Shown here: positions 17,747 to 26,520 of the stretch, piece after piece
Layout of the letters: each line of letters starts with the position of its first letter
Position numbering within the stretch: the first letter of the stretch is position 1
Source of the DNA: Methanobacterium_D oryzae
GTDB taxonomy: Archaea; Methanobacteriota; Methanobacteria; Methanobacteriales; Methanobacteriaceae
NCBI RefSeq assembly: GCF_050433505.1
Contig: NZ_JBNPXC010000001.1
Coordinates: 868,001 to 932,000, forward strand
Direction: 5' to 3'
Length of the DNA: 64,000 nt
The notes under the pieces: model-generated
The model's database searches: none
What the model was told of the DNA's origin: nothing
The model's input: the letters and a program-made list of their open reading frames with translations, nothing else
Translations under genes and position numbers: made by a program

Positions 17747-18298
17747 TTATTTGGAGTTAATATAGTTAATAAAGTGTTCAAATAGCTCATCAGAACCTTC
17801 TACACCACTTAAGCATAATGCTAATTTATTTCTTAATACTGCTTTTTGATCATCTGGGCATGATTTAATCTGGAAAATAACTTTGTTAAAGATATCATCC
17901 GCATTTTGGATATAAATTTTCCTGCCATCATCTGCTTGTTCTATTTTTTTCTTAAAGATTATTTTAAGCCTGTAGAGAGCATCCTTTACCTTTGAAGGAT
18001 CATCACTTTCTAATTGTTTAATTAATATGTCTATTTCAATAGGATCAGTCTTGATTAGGCCAAAAACAATCCCATCTGATTTTATAGATTGTATCCTTTT
18101 TATTCCAGTATATACATCAAAATCATAACCAGTTATACATATTTTTTTATCCTTTAAAAATGACATTAAAATCTCATTGAGAGTTTTATCAGAGATATTT
18201 GACTTCTTTCGGAGCTCATCTAAAAGTTTTTTTTTAGAAAGTTCTTTTTCTCCTATTATTTTAAGAGTTAATTCTTTTAAGTCACGATTTTTTGACAT
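17747..18298 (-). CDS. Uncharacterised protein, possible winged-helix N-terminus
   Basis: The 183-residue soluble protein has an N-terminal region of about 65 residues ('DLKELTLKIIGEKELSKKKL', then 'ISDKTLNEILMSFLKDKKI') with the helix spacing of a winged-helix domain. A helical C-terminal part follows, with 'SDDPSKVKDALYRLKIIFKK' resembling an armadillo/HEAT-like pair. The ATG at 18298 is preferred over 18337; a weak GGGAA lies upstream. It is on the opposite strand, between pilin genes 1 and 2, so it could be a local regulator, but nothing in the sequence proves DNA binding. Confidence 0.55.
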   Translation of the reverse strand: MSKNRDLKELTLKIIGEKELSKKKLLDELRKKSNISDKTLNEILMSFLKDKKICITGYDFDVYTGIKRIQSIKSDGIVFGLIKTDPIEIDILIKQLESDDPSKVKDALYRLKIIFKKKIEQADDGRKIYIQNADDIFNKVIFQIKSCPDDQKAVLRNKLALCLSGVEGSDELFEHFINYINSK

Positions 18299-18492
18299 AG
18301 TAAATTCCCTGTTTTTTTGATATGTGACAATATGCACATAAGAGATATAAAAACTAATACTATAGTGAAGGTTTAGAATATGTGTAAAAAAAAAGTAATA
18401 CTAAATTTAATTTAAAAGGAGGGAGTGATAAATATAGGACTATGATTTAAAAATGTATTATTTATGTAATATCAAAAATTATTTCATATAGG

Positions 18493-18502
18493 TTTATATA
18501 TA
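18493..18502 (+). promoter_or_regulatory. TATA box for pilin genes 2-4
   Basis: TTTATATATA lies 56 nt before the ATG of pilin 2, leaving a leader of about 30 nt that carries GGAGGTG (18536-18542). No equally good box is seen before pilins 3 and 4. Confidence 0.5.
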
Positions 18503-18548
18503 ATTAGGTACATAAAAAAAACTATAAAAATAAATGGAGGTGCTGTAT

Positions 18549-18737
18549 ATGAAGTTTTTAAGTGATGAACGTGGTCAAGGAGCAGCAGAATATATTTTAT
18601 TATTCGGTGGTGTCATCGTTATAGCAATAGCTGCACTAGTAATCTACAACTCTTACTTCACTAACCAGTCATTCGATACTGGAGAGGATATCAATACAGT
18701 AAGAGAAAAATCAGCTGCAAACGACAGAAGTTTATAA
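18549..18737 (+). CDS. Class III signal-peptide pilin-like protein 2
   Basis: The 62-residue protein begins 'MKFLSDERGQGAAEYILLFG', with the RG|Q processing site and Glu +5. An earlier in-frame codon at 18534 is discounted because GGAGGTG lies 6 nt before the ATG at 18549. The first ~38 codons are almost identical in DNA to pilin 3, including silent positions, while the last 20 residues differ. The stop codon TAA is buried in a perfect hairpin that may terminate or process the transcript. It probably forms a filament with its neighbours after prepilin-peptidase cleavage. Confidence 0.88.
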   Translation: MKFLSDERGQGAAEYILLFGGVIVIAIAALVIYNSYFTNQSFDTGEDINTVREKSAANDRSL

Positions 18738-18753
18738 GATCACATGATCTTAT
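18734..18753 (+). terminator. Perfect hairpin overlapping the pilin 2 stop codon
   Basis: ATAAGATCA (18734-18742) and TGATCTTAT (18745-18753) form a 9-bp perfect stem with a CA loop, followed by a T-rich tract (TTTTTATTTTATTT). The stem includes the TAA stop at 18735-18737. This is a good candidate for partial termination or a processing site between pilins 2 and 3. Confidence 0.6.
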
Positions 18754-18781
18754 TTTTTATTTTATTTAATGGAGAATGTTT

Positions 18782-18970
18782 ATGAAGTTTTTAAGTGATG
18801 AACGTGGTCAAGGAGCAGCAGAATATATTTTGTTATTCGGTGGTGTCATCGTTATAGCAATAGCTGCACTAGTAATCTACAACTCTTACTTTACTACTCA
18901 ATCCTCATTTACTGATCAAGACTTGCAAACTGTAAGAAGTAAAACATCAACAAATGATAGATCTTTATAA
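18782..18970 (+). CDS. Class III signal-peptide pilin-like protein 3
   Basis: The 62-residue paralog of pilin 2 has the same signal and hydrophobic stalk. GGAG at 18771-18774 fits the ATG at 18782 (spacing 7) better than the one at 18776. The C-terminal 20 residues ('TTQSSFTDQDLQTVRSKTST') diverge from pilin 2. The near-identity of the first ~110 nt points to recent duplication or gene conversion. With only 44 nt between genes and one clear promoter upstream, it is probably cotranscribed with pilin 2, subject to the hairpin. Confidence 0.88.
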   Translation: MKFLSDERGQGAAEYILLFGGVIVIAIAALVIYNSYFTTQSSFTDQDLQTVRSKTSTNDRSL

Positions 18971-18997
18971 AAAAATTTATTTTTTAAGTGGATACTA

Positions 18998-19171
18998 ATG
19001 ATAAAAGATGAAAAAGCCCAGATAAGCGCGGAAATGATCCTTATAATGGGAGCATTATTAATCATAGTTATTGCTGCAGGATCATATATAGTGGGCATGT
19101 CGGCTTCTATAGCAGGTAATGTAAGTGAAGTTATCGATGCTGGAAGAAATTCAGCAATCAACAAGTTGTAG
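18998..19171 (+). CDS. Small class III signal-peptide pilin-like protein 4 (57 aa)
   Basis: The short gene encodes 57 residues beginning 'MIKDEKAQISAEMILIMGAL': a basic segment, A|Q processing site, Glu +5 and a 20-residue hydrophobic helix, followed by 'GSYIVGMSASIAGNVSEVID'. It is clearly a class III pilin-like precursor but of a different subtype from pilins 1-3 (Ala rather than Gly before the cleavage Gln, and a Gly-rich helix). It begins 27 nt after pilin 3 and ends 3 nt before the convergent aglB stop, so it is probably the last gene of the pilin unit. It may be a minor or anchoring pilin. Confidence 0.8.
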   Translation: MIKDEKAQISAEMILIMGALLIIVIAAGSYIVGMSASIAGNVSEVIDAGRNSAINKL

Positions 19172-19174
19172 TAT

Positions 19175-21394
19175 TCAGCTGATTTTCCATACATTTACTT
19201 TTTTGTTTTCATAAATAGTTTTAAAACTTGTAGAATTACTTCTTTCAATAACTAATTTAGTAAAAATTGAATTTTCAAATTTTTTATCTATTACAACTGC
19301 TTTTTTACAATCCATACGAAGTATAATACCAAAATCACTATTTTTATTTAAATAATGCTTTATTGTTCTATTTTCAGTGATTATCTCATAAAAATATGGA
19401 ATTTTCCCATTCCAGAGAATATCATTGGTTTTTACATTCATTTTAATACCATTACTTGTATTTAAAGTTGTTCCAGTACTTTTAATGTCCCCAACAGAAT
19501 AAGTGTAATTTGATATTTGGTTCTCCTTGAAGTTCCATTCTCCAAAATTAAACATCCAATGTCCCGGCCCTATCATTTCATCTGAGGTCATAATTACGAA
19601 GTTATTGGGATTATTAGGGTGGGTGTATTTTAATACATTTTCAGCCGATTTTTGATCTAAATGGTATTTATTTATAAGTATTTCATCTGCAGTATTTTTA
19701 TCAACACCTAGAATGCTGTTAAGGGCTTCAGCGGTTTTTGTAGTATTTTGTGTATAATTATCTAATGTTAAATAACCAAGATCTCCACTTGTAGATAACA
19801 TTCTGAATATTCCTAGGGATAAACTTTCGTTGCTGGTAGAAAATCCTTTAGAAACCCAGTATTCCCTTAAGACACTTGGAGATTTTTCACCATAGGTATA
19901 TGATGTTTCGAATTGTCGAATAGGTACTGTTTCAATGTAACCTAAACGTCCATCATAAAGCATTGGACGATCAGCAATTCCTGTAAAAAGGTGCCCATAA
20001 CTCCATTCTGTAATAACTACTGTATTATTGGGAGTATTATTATGAATCCATTCTGCACTGTCCCAAACATCATCGTCTAAACCTGGAGATAAGTTTAAAA
20101 ATGTGTTAATATTTAATATTGCCGGAACTACAACAATTAAAACTACAATAATTGAACTAATTCTTATTAAGTTATCTTTTTTTCTTGAAACAAGATACTT
20201 TTTTAAATAGTCAACCACAATTCCAATAGCAATACCACTACTTATTATTAAAGGTGGTAAAAGCAATATTATAAATCTTATGCCTTTTATAAGTGCAAAA
20301 AAACTTGAAACCGTCCATACTACAAGTAATAGGTAAAATATAGGGTCAATTTTTGTAAAATGACTTTTCATATCTTTTTTTAAAAGTACACTTGCAATAA
20401 GAAAAATACCGAAAATGCCTAGTACTAGAATTGTAATACTTAATTTGGTTATTAATTCATCTAATGATGGTATTCTTAATTCAGAAACAGTCATATAAGA
20501 ATCTGGCCATATACTCCATGGATTTTGTGCACCAAATAATTTTAAAGATTCAAAAATATTAAATACTCTAATAATATTTAAAAATCCTGTGAATATTAGA
20601 ATCAGTGCAATTGTTACAATAAAAAATGTTCCAAAAACATATGTAATTTCTTTTATATTTTTACCTTTGTATTTTCTCCAGATCATGTAGAATGCGCATG
20701 AAAAAATTATTACATAAAATAGGTATTGCCAACCATTCCATGCAGTGGAAAATAAGAACATGAAGAATGCAGATAAGCCTGCAAATAAAAGCTGCATTTT
20801 AGTGTTCTTACTCTGAACAGCCTCTATAAAAAACCACATTATTAAAATAGGAAATATAATGTTAAACATATCGGTATCAAACCAGCCCGGGACAGTTCTC
20901 ATGAAATAAAATGGGGCAGTAACCGCTAAAATTCCTGCAACTAATCCTCCATAATCATTGGTGAGCCTACTTACAAAAAAGTAGGCAGGAATACCACAAA
21001 GTGGCCCAATAAATGCAGGTAACCAGAAACAAACTGTTAAAAGAGGTATTTGTGAGAATAAATTAATTAATTTATAAATAAACGCTGTAAGATAAACAAT
21101 TAATGGAGGATAATCCATAGGAACTCCTGGATAATAAGAGTGTAAATCCCATTCTGTTCCATTAATTATAGTATCACCCATATATCCATGTTCTACATAA
21201 TTTTGAGTTAATCTATAATTATAGTATGAATCAAGCTCATACATGTATGGGAGACCGCTTGGATCCTGAAAATAACTCTTTTCATTAATTGGAACTCCAT
21301 TAAGATTGATTGAGTCTACTCTAACAAAAGAACCCACTAGAAATATTAGAAGAATTATTCCAATTGTTATGAATTTATTTTCATTGATTTTCAT
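19175..21394 (-). CDS. aglB: Stt3/AglB dolichyl-phosphooligosaccharide-protein glycotransferase
   Basis: The 739-residue enzyme transfers lipid-linked glycan to Asn in N-X-S/T sequons outside the membrane. About 13 hydrophobic segments occupy residues ~10-430, with the acidic loop motifs 'YELDSYYNYRLTQNY' and 'VPGWFDTDMFN', both typical Stt3 metal/catalytic sites. The C-terminal soluble domain follows. Where most enzymes have WWDYG, this one reads 'TEWSYGHLF' (EWSYG at residues 463-467). Length is somewhat short but normal for methanogens. It lies between the pilins, likely glycoprotein substrates, and a run of glycosyltransferases. The pilin array converges on it with a 3-nt gap. Confidence 0.9.
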   Translation of the reverse strand: MKINENKFITIGIILLIFLVGSFVRVDSINLNGVPINEKSYFQDPSGLPYMYELDSYYNYRLTQNYVEHGYMGDTIINGTEWDLHSYYPGVPMDYPPLIVYLTAFIYKLINLFSQIPLLTVCFWLPAFIGPLCGIPAYFFVSRLTNDYGGLVAGILAVTAPFYFMRTVPGWFDTDMFNIIFPILIMWFFIEAVQSKNTKMQLLFAGLSAFFMFLFSTAWNGWQYLFYVIIFSCAFYMIWRKYKGKNIKEITYVFGTFFIVTIALILIFTGFLNIIRVFNIFESLKLFGAQNPWSIWPDSYMTVSELRIPSLDELITKLSITILVLGIFGIFLIASVLLKKDMKSHFTKIDPIFYLLLVVWTVSSFFALIKGIRFIILLLPPLIISSGIAIGIVVDYLKKYLVSRKKDNLIRISSIIVVLIVVVPAILNINTFLNLSPGLDDDVWDSAEWIHNNTPNNTVVITEWSYGHLFTGIADRPMLYDGRLGYIETVPIRQFETSYTYGEKSPSVLREYWVSKGFSTSNESLSLGIFRMLSTSGDLGYLTLDNYTQNTTKTAEALNSILGVDKNTADEILINKYHLDQKSAENVLKYTHPNNPNNFVIMTSDEMIGPGHWMFNFGEWNFKENQISNYTYSVGDIKSTGTTLNTSNGIKMNVKTNDILWNGKIPYFYEIITENRTIKHYLNKNSDFGIILRMDCKKAVVIDKKFENSIFTKLVIERSNSTSFKTIYENKKVNVWKIS

Positions 21395-21436
21395 ATTCTC
21401 ACTTGAATTCTAAAATATAACAAGCATGGGTAAAAT

Positions 21437-23128
21437 CTAATATTTAACACTGTCGTTACATTTTTGGTATATATAGACATCTCCAAATTTATTAATTATC
21501 TTATAAGATGACAAATGTACTTTTGTATTTACACAGAAGTAATAATCTGCATTGTTGGTTTGTAGTTTATGTTCATATTGCTTAAAATCTTCCCTATCCA
21601 GATTTAAATTCTTTAATGGAGAGTATATTTCTTTATTGTCCTTTAAAATGGGCATTATTTTAATATCAGTTTTTAAATACCATGTTGAGTAAGGATAGTA
21701 ATCAGAGTATATGATTTTAGTCTTATAATTTGGATCATAATTTTTTAACCATGCGCTTAATGAAATAATATCTTTAACTTCAGAATCTTTTGTACTTCCT
21801 TTTTTTAAATCCATTAGGGCATTTGTCGTTGAAAAAAGTAATCCGATTATTAAAAATACAGAAATAATTTGAAAAGCAATATTTTTCCCTTTAAAATTTA
21901 ATTTAAATTTAGTTGATATACTATTTAACCCTAATATCAAAAAATATGAAAAAGCAGGAGCCATTGTCACAAAATATCTAAGATCTTTTATTACATGGAC
22001 ACTATGAAAAATGAAGAAGGTCATAAACCATGAAAAAAAGAGTAAATCAATATCTAAATTATTATATTTAGAATTTTTTAATAATTCGTAGGACAATAGG
22101 CATATAGCAAGAAAAATAAATTCACTTAGCATATAAAATATGGTTCCAAATGTAAAGACAAATAAAGAAATTAAAAATATTAACATAGAAACTTTTATTT
22201 TATTGGATTTTAAAGATGTATCATGGATATAATTATTTAAATTTAATTTTAGCCAAAATTTAGATTTTATTCCATAAAAAATGAACATAAATACTGTAGT
22301 TAATATAATTGCAAATGATACTCCTCCTACAAGGAATGGCAGTTTCTTAAGGAAGTATAAAGTGTCGGGATTATAATAAAATAGTTCTACTGAACTTACC
22401 CCAGTAGTAACATTGAAAGAAGGAATAAAGGGATAAAGAGGGTTACCAAATTTAACATAAGACCAGATAAAAAATGGTAATATCACTAAAAGTGCAAGTA
22501 TCATGCCTAAAATTAAATTCTTACTTAAATTTATTGAATTTTTAATTTGATCTCTCTTAATTAGCATATAAAAAAATAGTGGAAAAATAATTAATGCCAT
22601 TGGATATCTTGTTAAAAATGAAATTATCATGAATGGAAAAGCTAAATAAAAGAATTTACTATCTTTATTAAATGCTAAAATTGTGAAATATATTGCATAA
22701 ATTGAAAATGAAACGCTTGGTATGTCTGAAAGGCCAATAGAAATATAAAATAACATAATTGGAAATGTTGAATATAATAAACAACCTAAAAAACTTTTAA
22801 ATGGACCAAAACGTAGATTAAAAAGTAAATATAAGCCTATTGCTCCAAAAATAAATAAAAATCCGTCTATAGCATAAATGATATTTTCAGATATATATCC
22901 TAATCTAAAGAATATCGATGTTAAAAATGGCATAACAGGGGGCCTAATTAAATCTACATAACCTAATTCTTTACCTGTAAATTCAAGTGCAAGTATTAGA
23001 AAATCACAAGTATCCCATAACGGACCAAAATTTAACTGAATTTTAAACAAGTAATATGCAATTAAACTTATTATTCCGATTAATAATATTAAATAAACAT
23101 AAAAATGTGAATTTTTTAATTTATACAT
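21437..23128 (-). CDS. GT39/ArnT-like polytopic glycosyltransferase
   Basis: The 563-residue integral membrane protein has about 12 hydrophobic helices and a soluble C-terminal tail of ~110 residues. The first outside loop has 'LGYVDLIRPPVMPFLTSIFF', the position where GT-C enzymes of the PMT/ArnT group carry an acidic catalytic residue (here 'GYVDLIRPP'). Such enzymes use polyprenyl-phosphate sugars. It is 42 nt upstream of aglB on the same strand, so it probably adds a sugar to the lipid-linked N-glycan or to proteins. The exact substrate is unknown. Confidence 0.72.
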   Translation of the reverse strand: MYKLKNSHFYVYLILLIGIISLIAYYLFKIQLNFGPLWDTCDFLILALEFTGKELGYVDLIRPPVMPFLTSIFFRLGYISENIIYAIDGFLFIFGAIGLYLLFNLRFGPFKSFLGCLLYSTFPIMLFYISIGLSDIPSVSFSIYAIYFTILAFNKDSKFFYLAFPFMIISFLTRYPMALIIFPLFFYMLIKRDQIKNSINLSKNLILGMILALLVILPFFIWSYVKFGNPLYPFIPSFNVTTGVSSVELFYYNPDTLYFLKKLPFLVGGVSFAIILTTVFMFIFYGIKSKFWLKLNLNNYIHDTSLKSNKIKVSMLIFLISLFVFTFGTIFYMLSEFIFLAICLLSYELLKNSKYNNLDIDLLFFSWFMTFFIFHSVHVIKDLRYFVTMAPAFSYFLILGLNSISTKFKLNFKGKNIAFQIISVFLIIGLLFSTTNALMDLKKGSTKDSEVKDIISLSAWLKNYDPNYKTKIIYSDYYPYSTWYLKTDIKIMPILKDNKEIYSPLKNLNLDREDFKQYEHKLQTNNADYYFCVNTKVHLSSYKIINKFGDVYIYQKCNDSVKY

Positions 23129-23271
23129 CCGTGCACAATCCTTTTTGATTTAAGTTAAAATATGTTCTTAAATAGTGTTTTTTGAGTTATATATGAAAAT
23201 TTCGGCAAATTTTTTGAATATTTGAAGTAAGTTTATTATTAGATATAATATTATTCTAACTTTGGAAAAAG

Positions 23272-23279
23272 AATATATA
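23272..23279 (+). promoter_or_regulatory. TATA box of the glycosyltransferase run
   Basis: AATATATA, preceded by GGAAAAAG, lies 31 nt before the ATG at 23303. That spacing and the absence of a Shine-Dalgarno sequence suggest a nearly leaderless transcript. Confidence 0.5.
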
Positions 23280-23302
23280 ATAAGTGTTTCCCACTCATTA
23301 CT

Positions 23303-24250
23303 ATGAGAATTTCTGTAATAATCCCCATGTATAATGAGGAAGAAAATGTTATAAATACATTAAAACAAGTAAAAAATGTTTTAAAAGATTATAGAGATTA
23401 TGAGATTATTGTTATAGATGATGGAAGTCAAGATAATACTTTTAAGCTTTTACACGAATTTACATCTGCTAATTCGAAGGTTCATGTACTTAAACATTCT
23501 ACAAACATGGGGATGGGAAAAGCACTTATAACTGGATTTAAAAAAGCTGAAGGTGATATTATTATCACACTTGATGCTGATTTAAGTTATAATCCTCTTT
23601 TTATTCCCAAATTAATCCATGAACTTGATGATGAAAACATAGATATTATAATTGGTTCTCAGTATATGGCTGGGGGAAAAACAGACGGTATTCCATTATT
23701 AAGATTATTCATAAGTAAAATGGCAAATAAAATAGTTGGATATGCTATTGCAGATGATATTAGCACAGTTACGGGGATTTTAAGAGCTTATAGAAAAGAA
23801 GTTTTAGATTCGATTGAAATAGATTCCAATGGAACAGAAATTAATCCGGAAATATTGGCCAAAGCAAAAGCTATAGGTTTTAATATTAAGGAAATTCCGG
23901 TTGTATTAGAAGGAAGAAAATTGGGAGAGTCAAAAATAAAAATTAAGTCTACAACAATATCTCACCTTTTATTTACATTTAATGAGAAACCTATAATCCT
24001 TTTTGGAGCTATTGGGGTTTTTTTACTATTTATTGGGTTAACTAGTGCATTATATCTTTTTTATCAGTATTTAATTGGAACTTTAGATCCTAAAAGGCCT
24101 CTTATGCTGTTTATGGTATTGATGATACTTTCAGGGATACAAGTATTGGTTTTTGGATTTGTAGCAACACAAATAAGTCTTCTTAAAAAAGAGATCTATG
24201 TTATACAGAAGGAAAATAAAGGGATCAGGAAAGAATTAAAAAAGCAGTGA
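23303..24250 (+). CDS. GT2 dolichol-phosphate sugar synthase-like glycosyltransferase
   Basis: The 315-residue enzyme has a GT-A domain at about residues 1-215: 'VIIPMYNEEENVINTLKQV', 'IDDGSQDNT', the DxD metal site in 'ITLDADLSYNP', and 'GSQYMAGGKTDGIPLLR'. Two membrane helices follow at about 228-250 and 265-288. This is the layout of DPM1/DPG-type enzymes that load a sugar onto dolichol phosphate, supplying GT-C enzymes such as the neighbouring GT39-like protein. There is no ribosome binding site, and a TATA box 31 nt upstream suggests leaderless translation. It is the first of a co-oriented GT run. Confidence 0.85.
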   Translation: MRISVIIPMYNEEENVINTLKQVKNVLKDYRDYEIIVIDDGSQDNTFKLLHEFTSANSKVHVLKHSTNMGMGKALITGFKKAEGDIIITLDADLSYNPLFIPKLIHELDDENIDIIIGSQYMAGGKTDGIPLLRLFISKMANKIVGYAIADDISTVTGILRAYRKEVLDSIEIDSNGTEINPEILAKAKAIGFNIKEIPVVLEGRKLGESKIKIKSTTISHLLFTFNEKPIILFGAIGVFLLFIGLTSALYLFYQYLIGTLDPKRPLMLFMVLMILSGIQVLVFGFVATQISLLKKEIYVIQKENKGIRKELKKQ

Positions 24251-24254
24251 TTTT

Positions 24255-25268
24255 ATGAATAAACCAGCTGTTGCCATAGTTATTTTAAACTGGAATGGTT
24301 GGGAAGATACTATAGAATGTTTAGAATCTCTCTATCAAATCAATTATCATAATTATAATGTTATTTTAGTGGATAATGCATCTCGGGATGAATCTTTAGA
24401 AAAGATAAAAGAATATATTGAGGGCAAAATTAGGGTAAAATCAAAGTTTTTTAGTTACAATTCAAATAATAAACCGCTTAATGTAGCTTATTATGAAAAT
24501 GAAGAATCTGAAATTGAAAATAATATAGATTTTGACCCTAATGATTTGATTGTTATCAAAAACGATATAAATTATGGATTTGCTGAAGGAAACAATATGG
24601 GCATAAAATTTGCGCTTAAAAATTTAAATCCAAACTATATACTACTTTTAAATAATGATACAGTTGTAGATAAATATTTTTTAAATTATATGGTAGAAAC
24701 AGGAGAAAAAGACAAAAAAATTGGGATTTTAGGCCCTAAAATATATTATTATGATAATCCACAAACAATATGGTGTATTGGGGGGAAAATAGACTGGAAA
24801 TTAGCTAGAGGTTTGCATGTTGGCACAAATGAAGTTGATACTGGCCAATATAACAGAATGAAAGAGTTTGACTATATAAGTGGGTCTGCATTTCTCGTTA
24901 AAAAAGAAGTTATCGATAAGATTGGTTTAATGGATGAAAAATTTTTCTTATACTTTGAAGAATCGGATCTGGCATTGAGGGCATCCAAAAATGGTTATAC
25001 AAGTGTTTATGCTCCTGAAGCAAAAATATGGCATAAAGTGTCTAAATCTGGTGGAGGGTTAAGTAAACCAATTGGTTTGTATTATATAACGCGAAATAGG
25101 TGGTTGTTTATGAAGAAGTGGGCTAAAAGGAGTGACTATGCACTTTTTGTGGTTTATCAGGCTGTTGGTGCTATAATCTTCCCGATTGTTCTTAGTATTT
25201 ACTATAAAAATCGAAAATTATTTGGGGCTTATTACAGGGGATTAATTAAAGGTTTAGAAAATAAATAA
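24255..25268 (+). CDS. GT2 glycosyltransferase (rhamnosyltransferase-like)
   Basis: The 337-residue GT-A enzyme has 'IVILNWNGWEDTIECLESL' at the N-terminus, 'LVDNASRDES', the DxD-like 'LLNNDTVVD' and the acceptor-site 'FEESDLALRAS'. These resemble bacterial dTDP-rhamnosyl and related transferases. An unusual insert of ~40 residues (about 60-100) separates the first two motifs. It has no membrane segment beyond a C-terminal hydrophobic stretch. It starts 4 nt after the preceding gene with GTGAT before the ATG, so it is coupled to the dolichol-phosphate sugar synthase-like gene. Confidence 0.83.
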   Translation: MNKPAVAIVILNWNGWEDTIECLESLYQINYHNYNVILVDNASRDESLEKIKEYIEGKIRVKSKFFSYNSNNKPLNVAYYENEESEIENNIDFDPNDLIVIKNDINYGFAEGNNMGIKFALKNLNPNYILLLNNDTVVDKYFLNYMVETGEKDKKIGILGPKIYYYDNPQTIWCIGGKIDWKLARGLHVGTNEVDTGQYNRMKEFDYISGSAFLVKKEVIDKIGLMDEKFFLYFEESDLALRASKNGYTSVYAPEAKIWHKVSKSGGGLSKPIGLYYITRNRWLFMKKWAKRSDYALFVVYQAVGAIIFPIVLSIYYKNRKLFGAYYRGLIKGLENK

Positions 25269-25356
25269 TGAATGCTCTTTGATCTTTTTAGCAAATTTTA
25301 AATGTGTTTTAATTAAATACGTTAAGAAGTAAAAAAATAGGTACTGAGGTGACTAA

Positions 25357-26505
25357 TTGAATATTCTTGTTCTTCACAATACTTTTCTTCCAGACTACAC
25401 TGGTTCCAGCATCCGCTTATATAATCTTTTATCAAGAGTACCGTATAATATGTCTGTTTTAACTCCTGAAAAAAAGGTTAATGGGGAATATTTTAAATTG
25501 AAAGAGGAAAAAATTAAGAATATTAGAGTAAAAAGAGCATCTGCATTATCTCCAGATTCAATTTGGAAATGGCATGTATTGAGATATTATTACCATGAAA
25601 AAAAGATTTTTAATTCCTCCAAAAAAGAACATTTTGATATAATCCAATCTCGTAGTTTACCTCCTTACATAGTATCTGCTTATAAATTACATAAAAAGTT
25701 CAATAAACCTTTTTTAGTTGAGGTTCATCCAAATGAAAGTGATGTAAATAGTTTTTATATGTTTTATATTTTTAAAATATTGAAAGTGCTCGAATCAGCT
25801 TCTCATGTTATAACCCTTACAAATTCTCTAAAGAAATGGATACATGACCAATATGGAATCACTGAAGAAAAAATTTCAGTGATAAACAATGGTGTTGATA
25901 GTGAGAAATTTAAGCCTCAAACTCCTCATTTAATCGAACCTATGAGGGAAAAATTGGGTAACCCTGAAAAAATTGTTATGTATGCTGGCTATTTGGATAG
26001 TATTAATGGTATAAATATGTTAACTGAATTGATGCCGTCTATAGTTGAGGATAATCCTCAAATTTCATTTATTTTTATGGGGCATGGACCTTTCTATGAT
26101 AGAATTCATAAGCTTTCCATGGATTATAATCAAATAAAGCTAATACCAACAGTAAACCATGATCTTATGCCTTATTATTATCAACTCTCAGATGTTTTCA
26201 TAATCCCTCGTCCTTCAACTATCTCTTCTGAACTTGTTACTCCTTTGAAGCTTTTAGAGGCCATGTCTACTGGAAGCGTAGTTTTAGGAAGTGATGTTGG
26301 TGGAATTAAAGAAGTTATAAAAAATGAAAAAAATGGATATCTCTTTGAAAAAGGTAATTCTAATTCATTTAAGGATTGCTTAATCACTGCTTTAAAAAGT
26401 GATAATTCTAAAATAGCGAAAAATGCCAGAAAAACTATTTTAAATGAATATAATTGGGATAAATCTGCTCAAAAATTAAAAAATGCTTATGATATTATAT
26501 TATAA
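25357..26505 (+). CDS. GT4 glycosyltransferase
   Basis: The 382-residue GT-B enzyme has an N-terminal 'LHNTFLPDYTGSSIRLYNLL' acceptor domain. The GT4 donor domain has 'VINNGVDSEKF', 'MYAGYLDSINGINMLTEL' and the nucleotide-sugar motif 'LKLLEAMSTGSVVLGSDVGG'. It starts at TTG (25357), supported by GAGGTGA ending 4 nt upstream. It lies 88 nt after the GT2 gene and 15 nt before asnB. Sugar donor and acceptor are unknown; a role in building the surface polysaccharide encoded here is inferred. Confidence 0.85.
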   Translation: MNILVLHNTFLPDYTGSSIRLYNLLSRVPYNMSVLTPEKKVNGEYFKLKEEKIKNIRVKRASALSPDSIWKWHVLRYYYHEKKIFNSSKKEHFDIIQSRSLPPYIVSAYKLHKKFNKPFLVEVHPNESDVNSFYMFYIFKILKVLESASHVITLTNSLKKWIHDQYGITEEKISVINNGVDSEKFKPQTPHLIEPMREKLGNPEKIVMYAGYLDSINGINMLTELMPSIVEDNPQISFIFMGHGPFYDRIHKLSMDYNQIKLIPTVNHDLMPYYYQLSDVFIIPRPSTISSELVTPLKLLEAMSTGSVVLGSDVGGIKEVIKNEKNGYLFEKGNSNSFKDCLITALKSDNSKIAKNARKTILNEYNWDKSAQKLKNAYDIIL

Positions 26506-26520
26506 TTAAAGAGGATTTCT

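Noticed and set aside
18418..18475. Strong GGAGGGAGTGAT site suggesting another pilin gene before pilin 2
   Set aside because: Frames after it close within a few to a dozen codons and show no class III signal.
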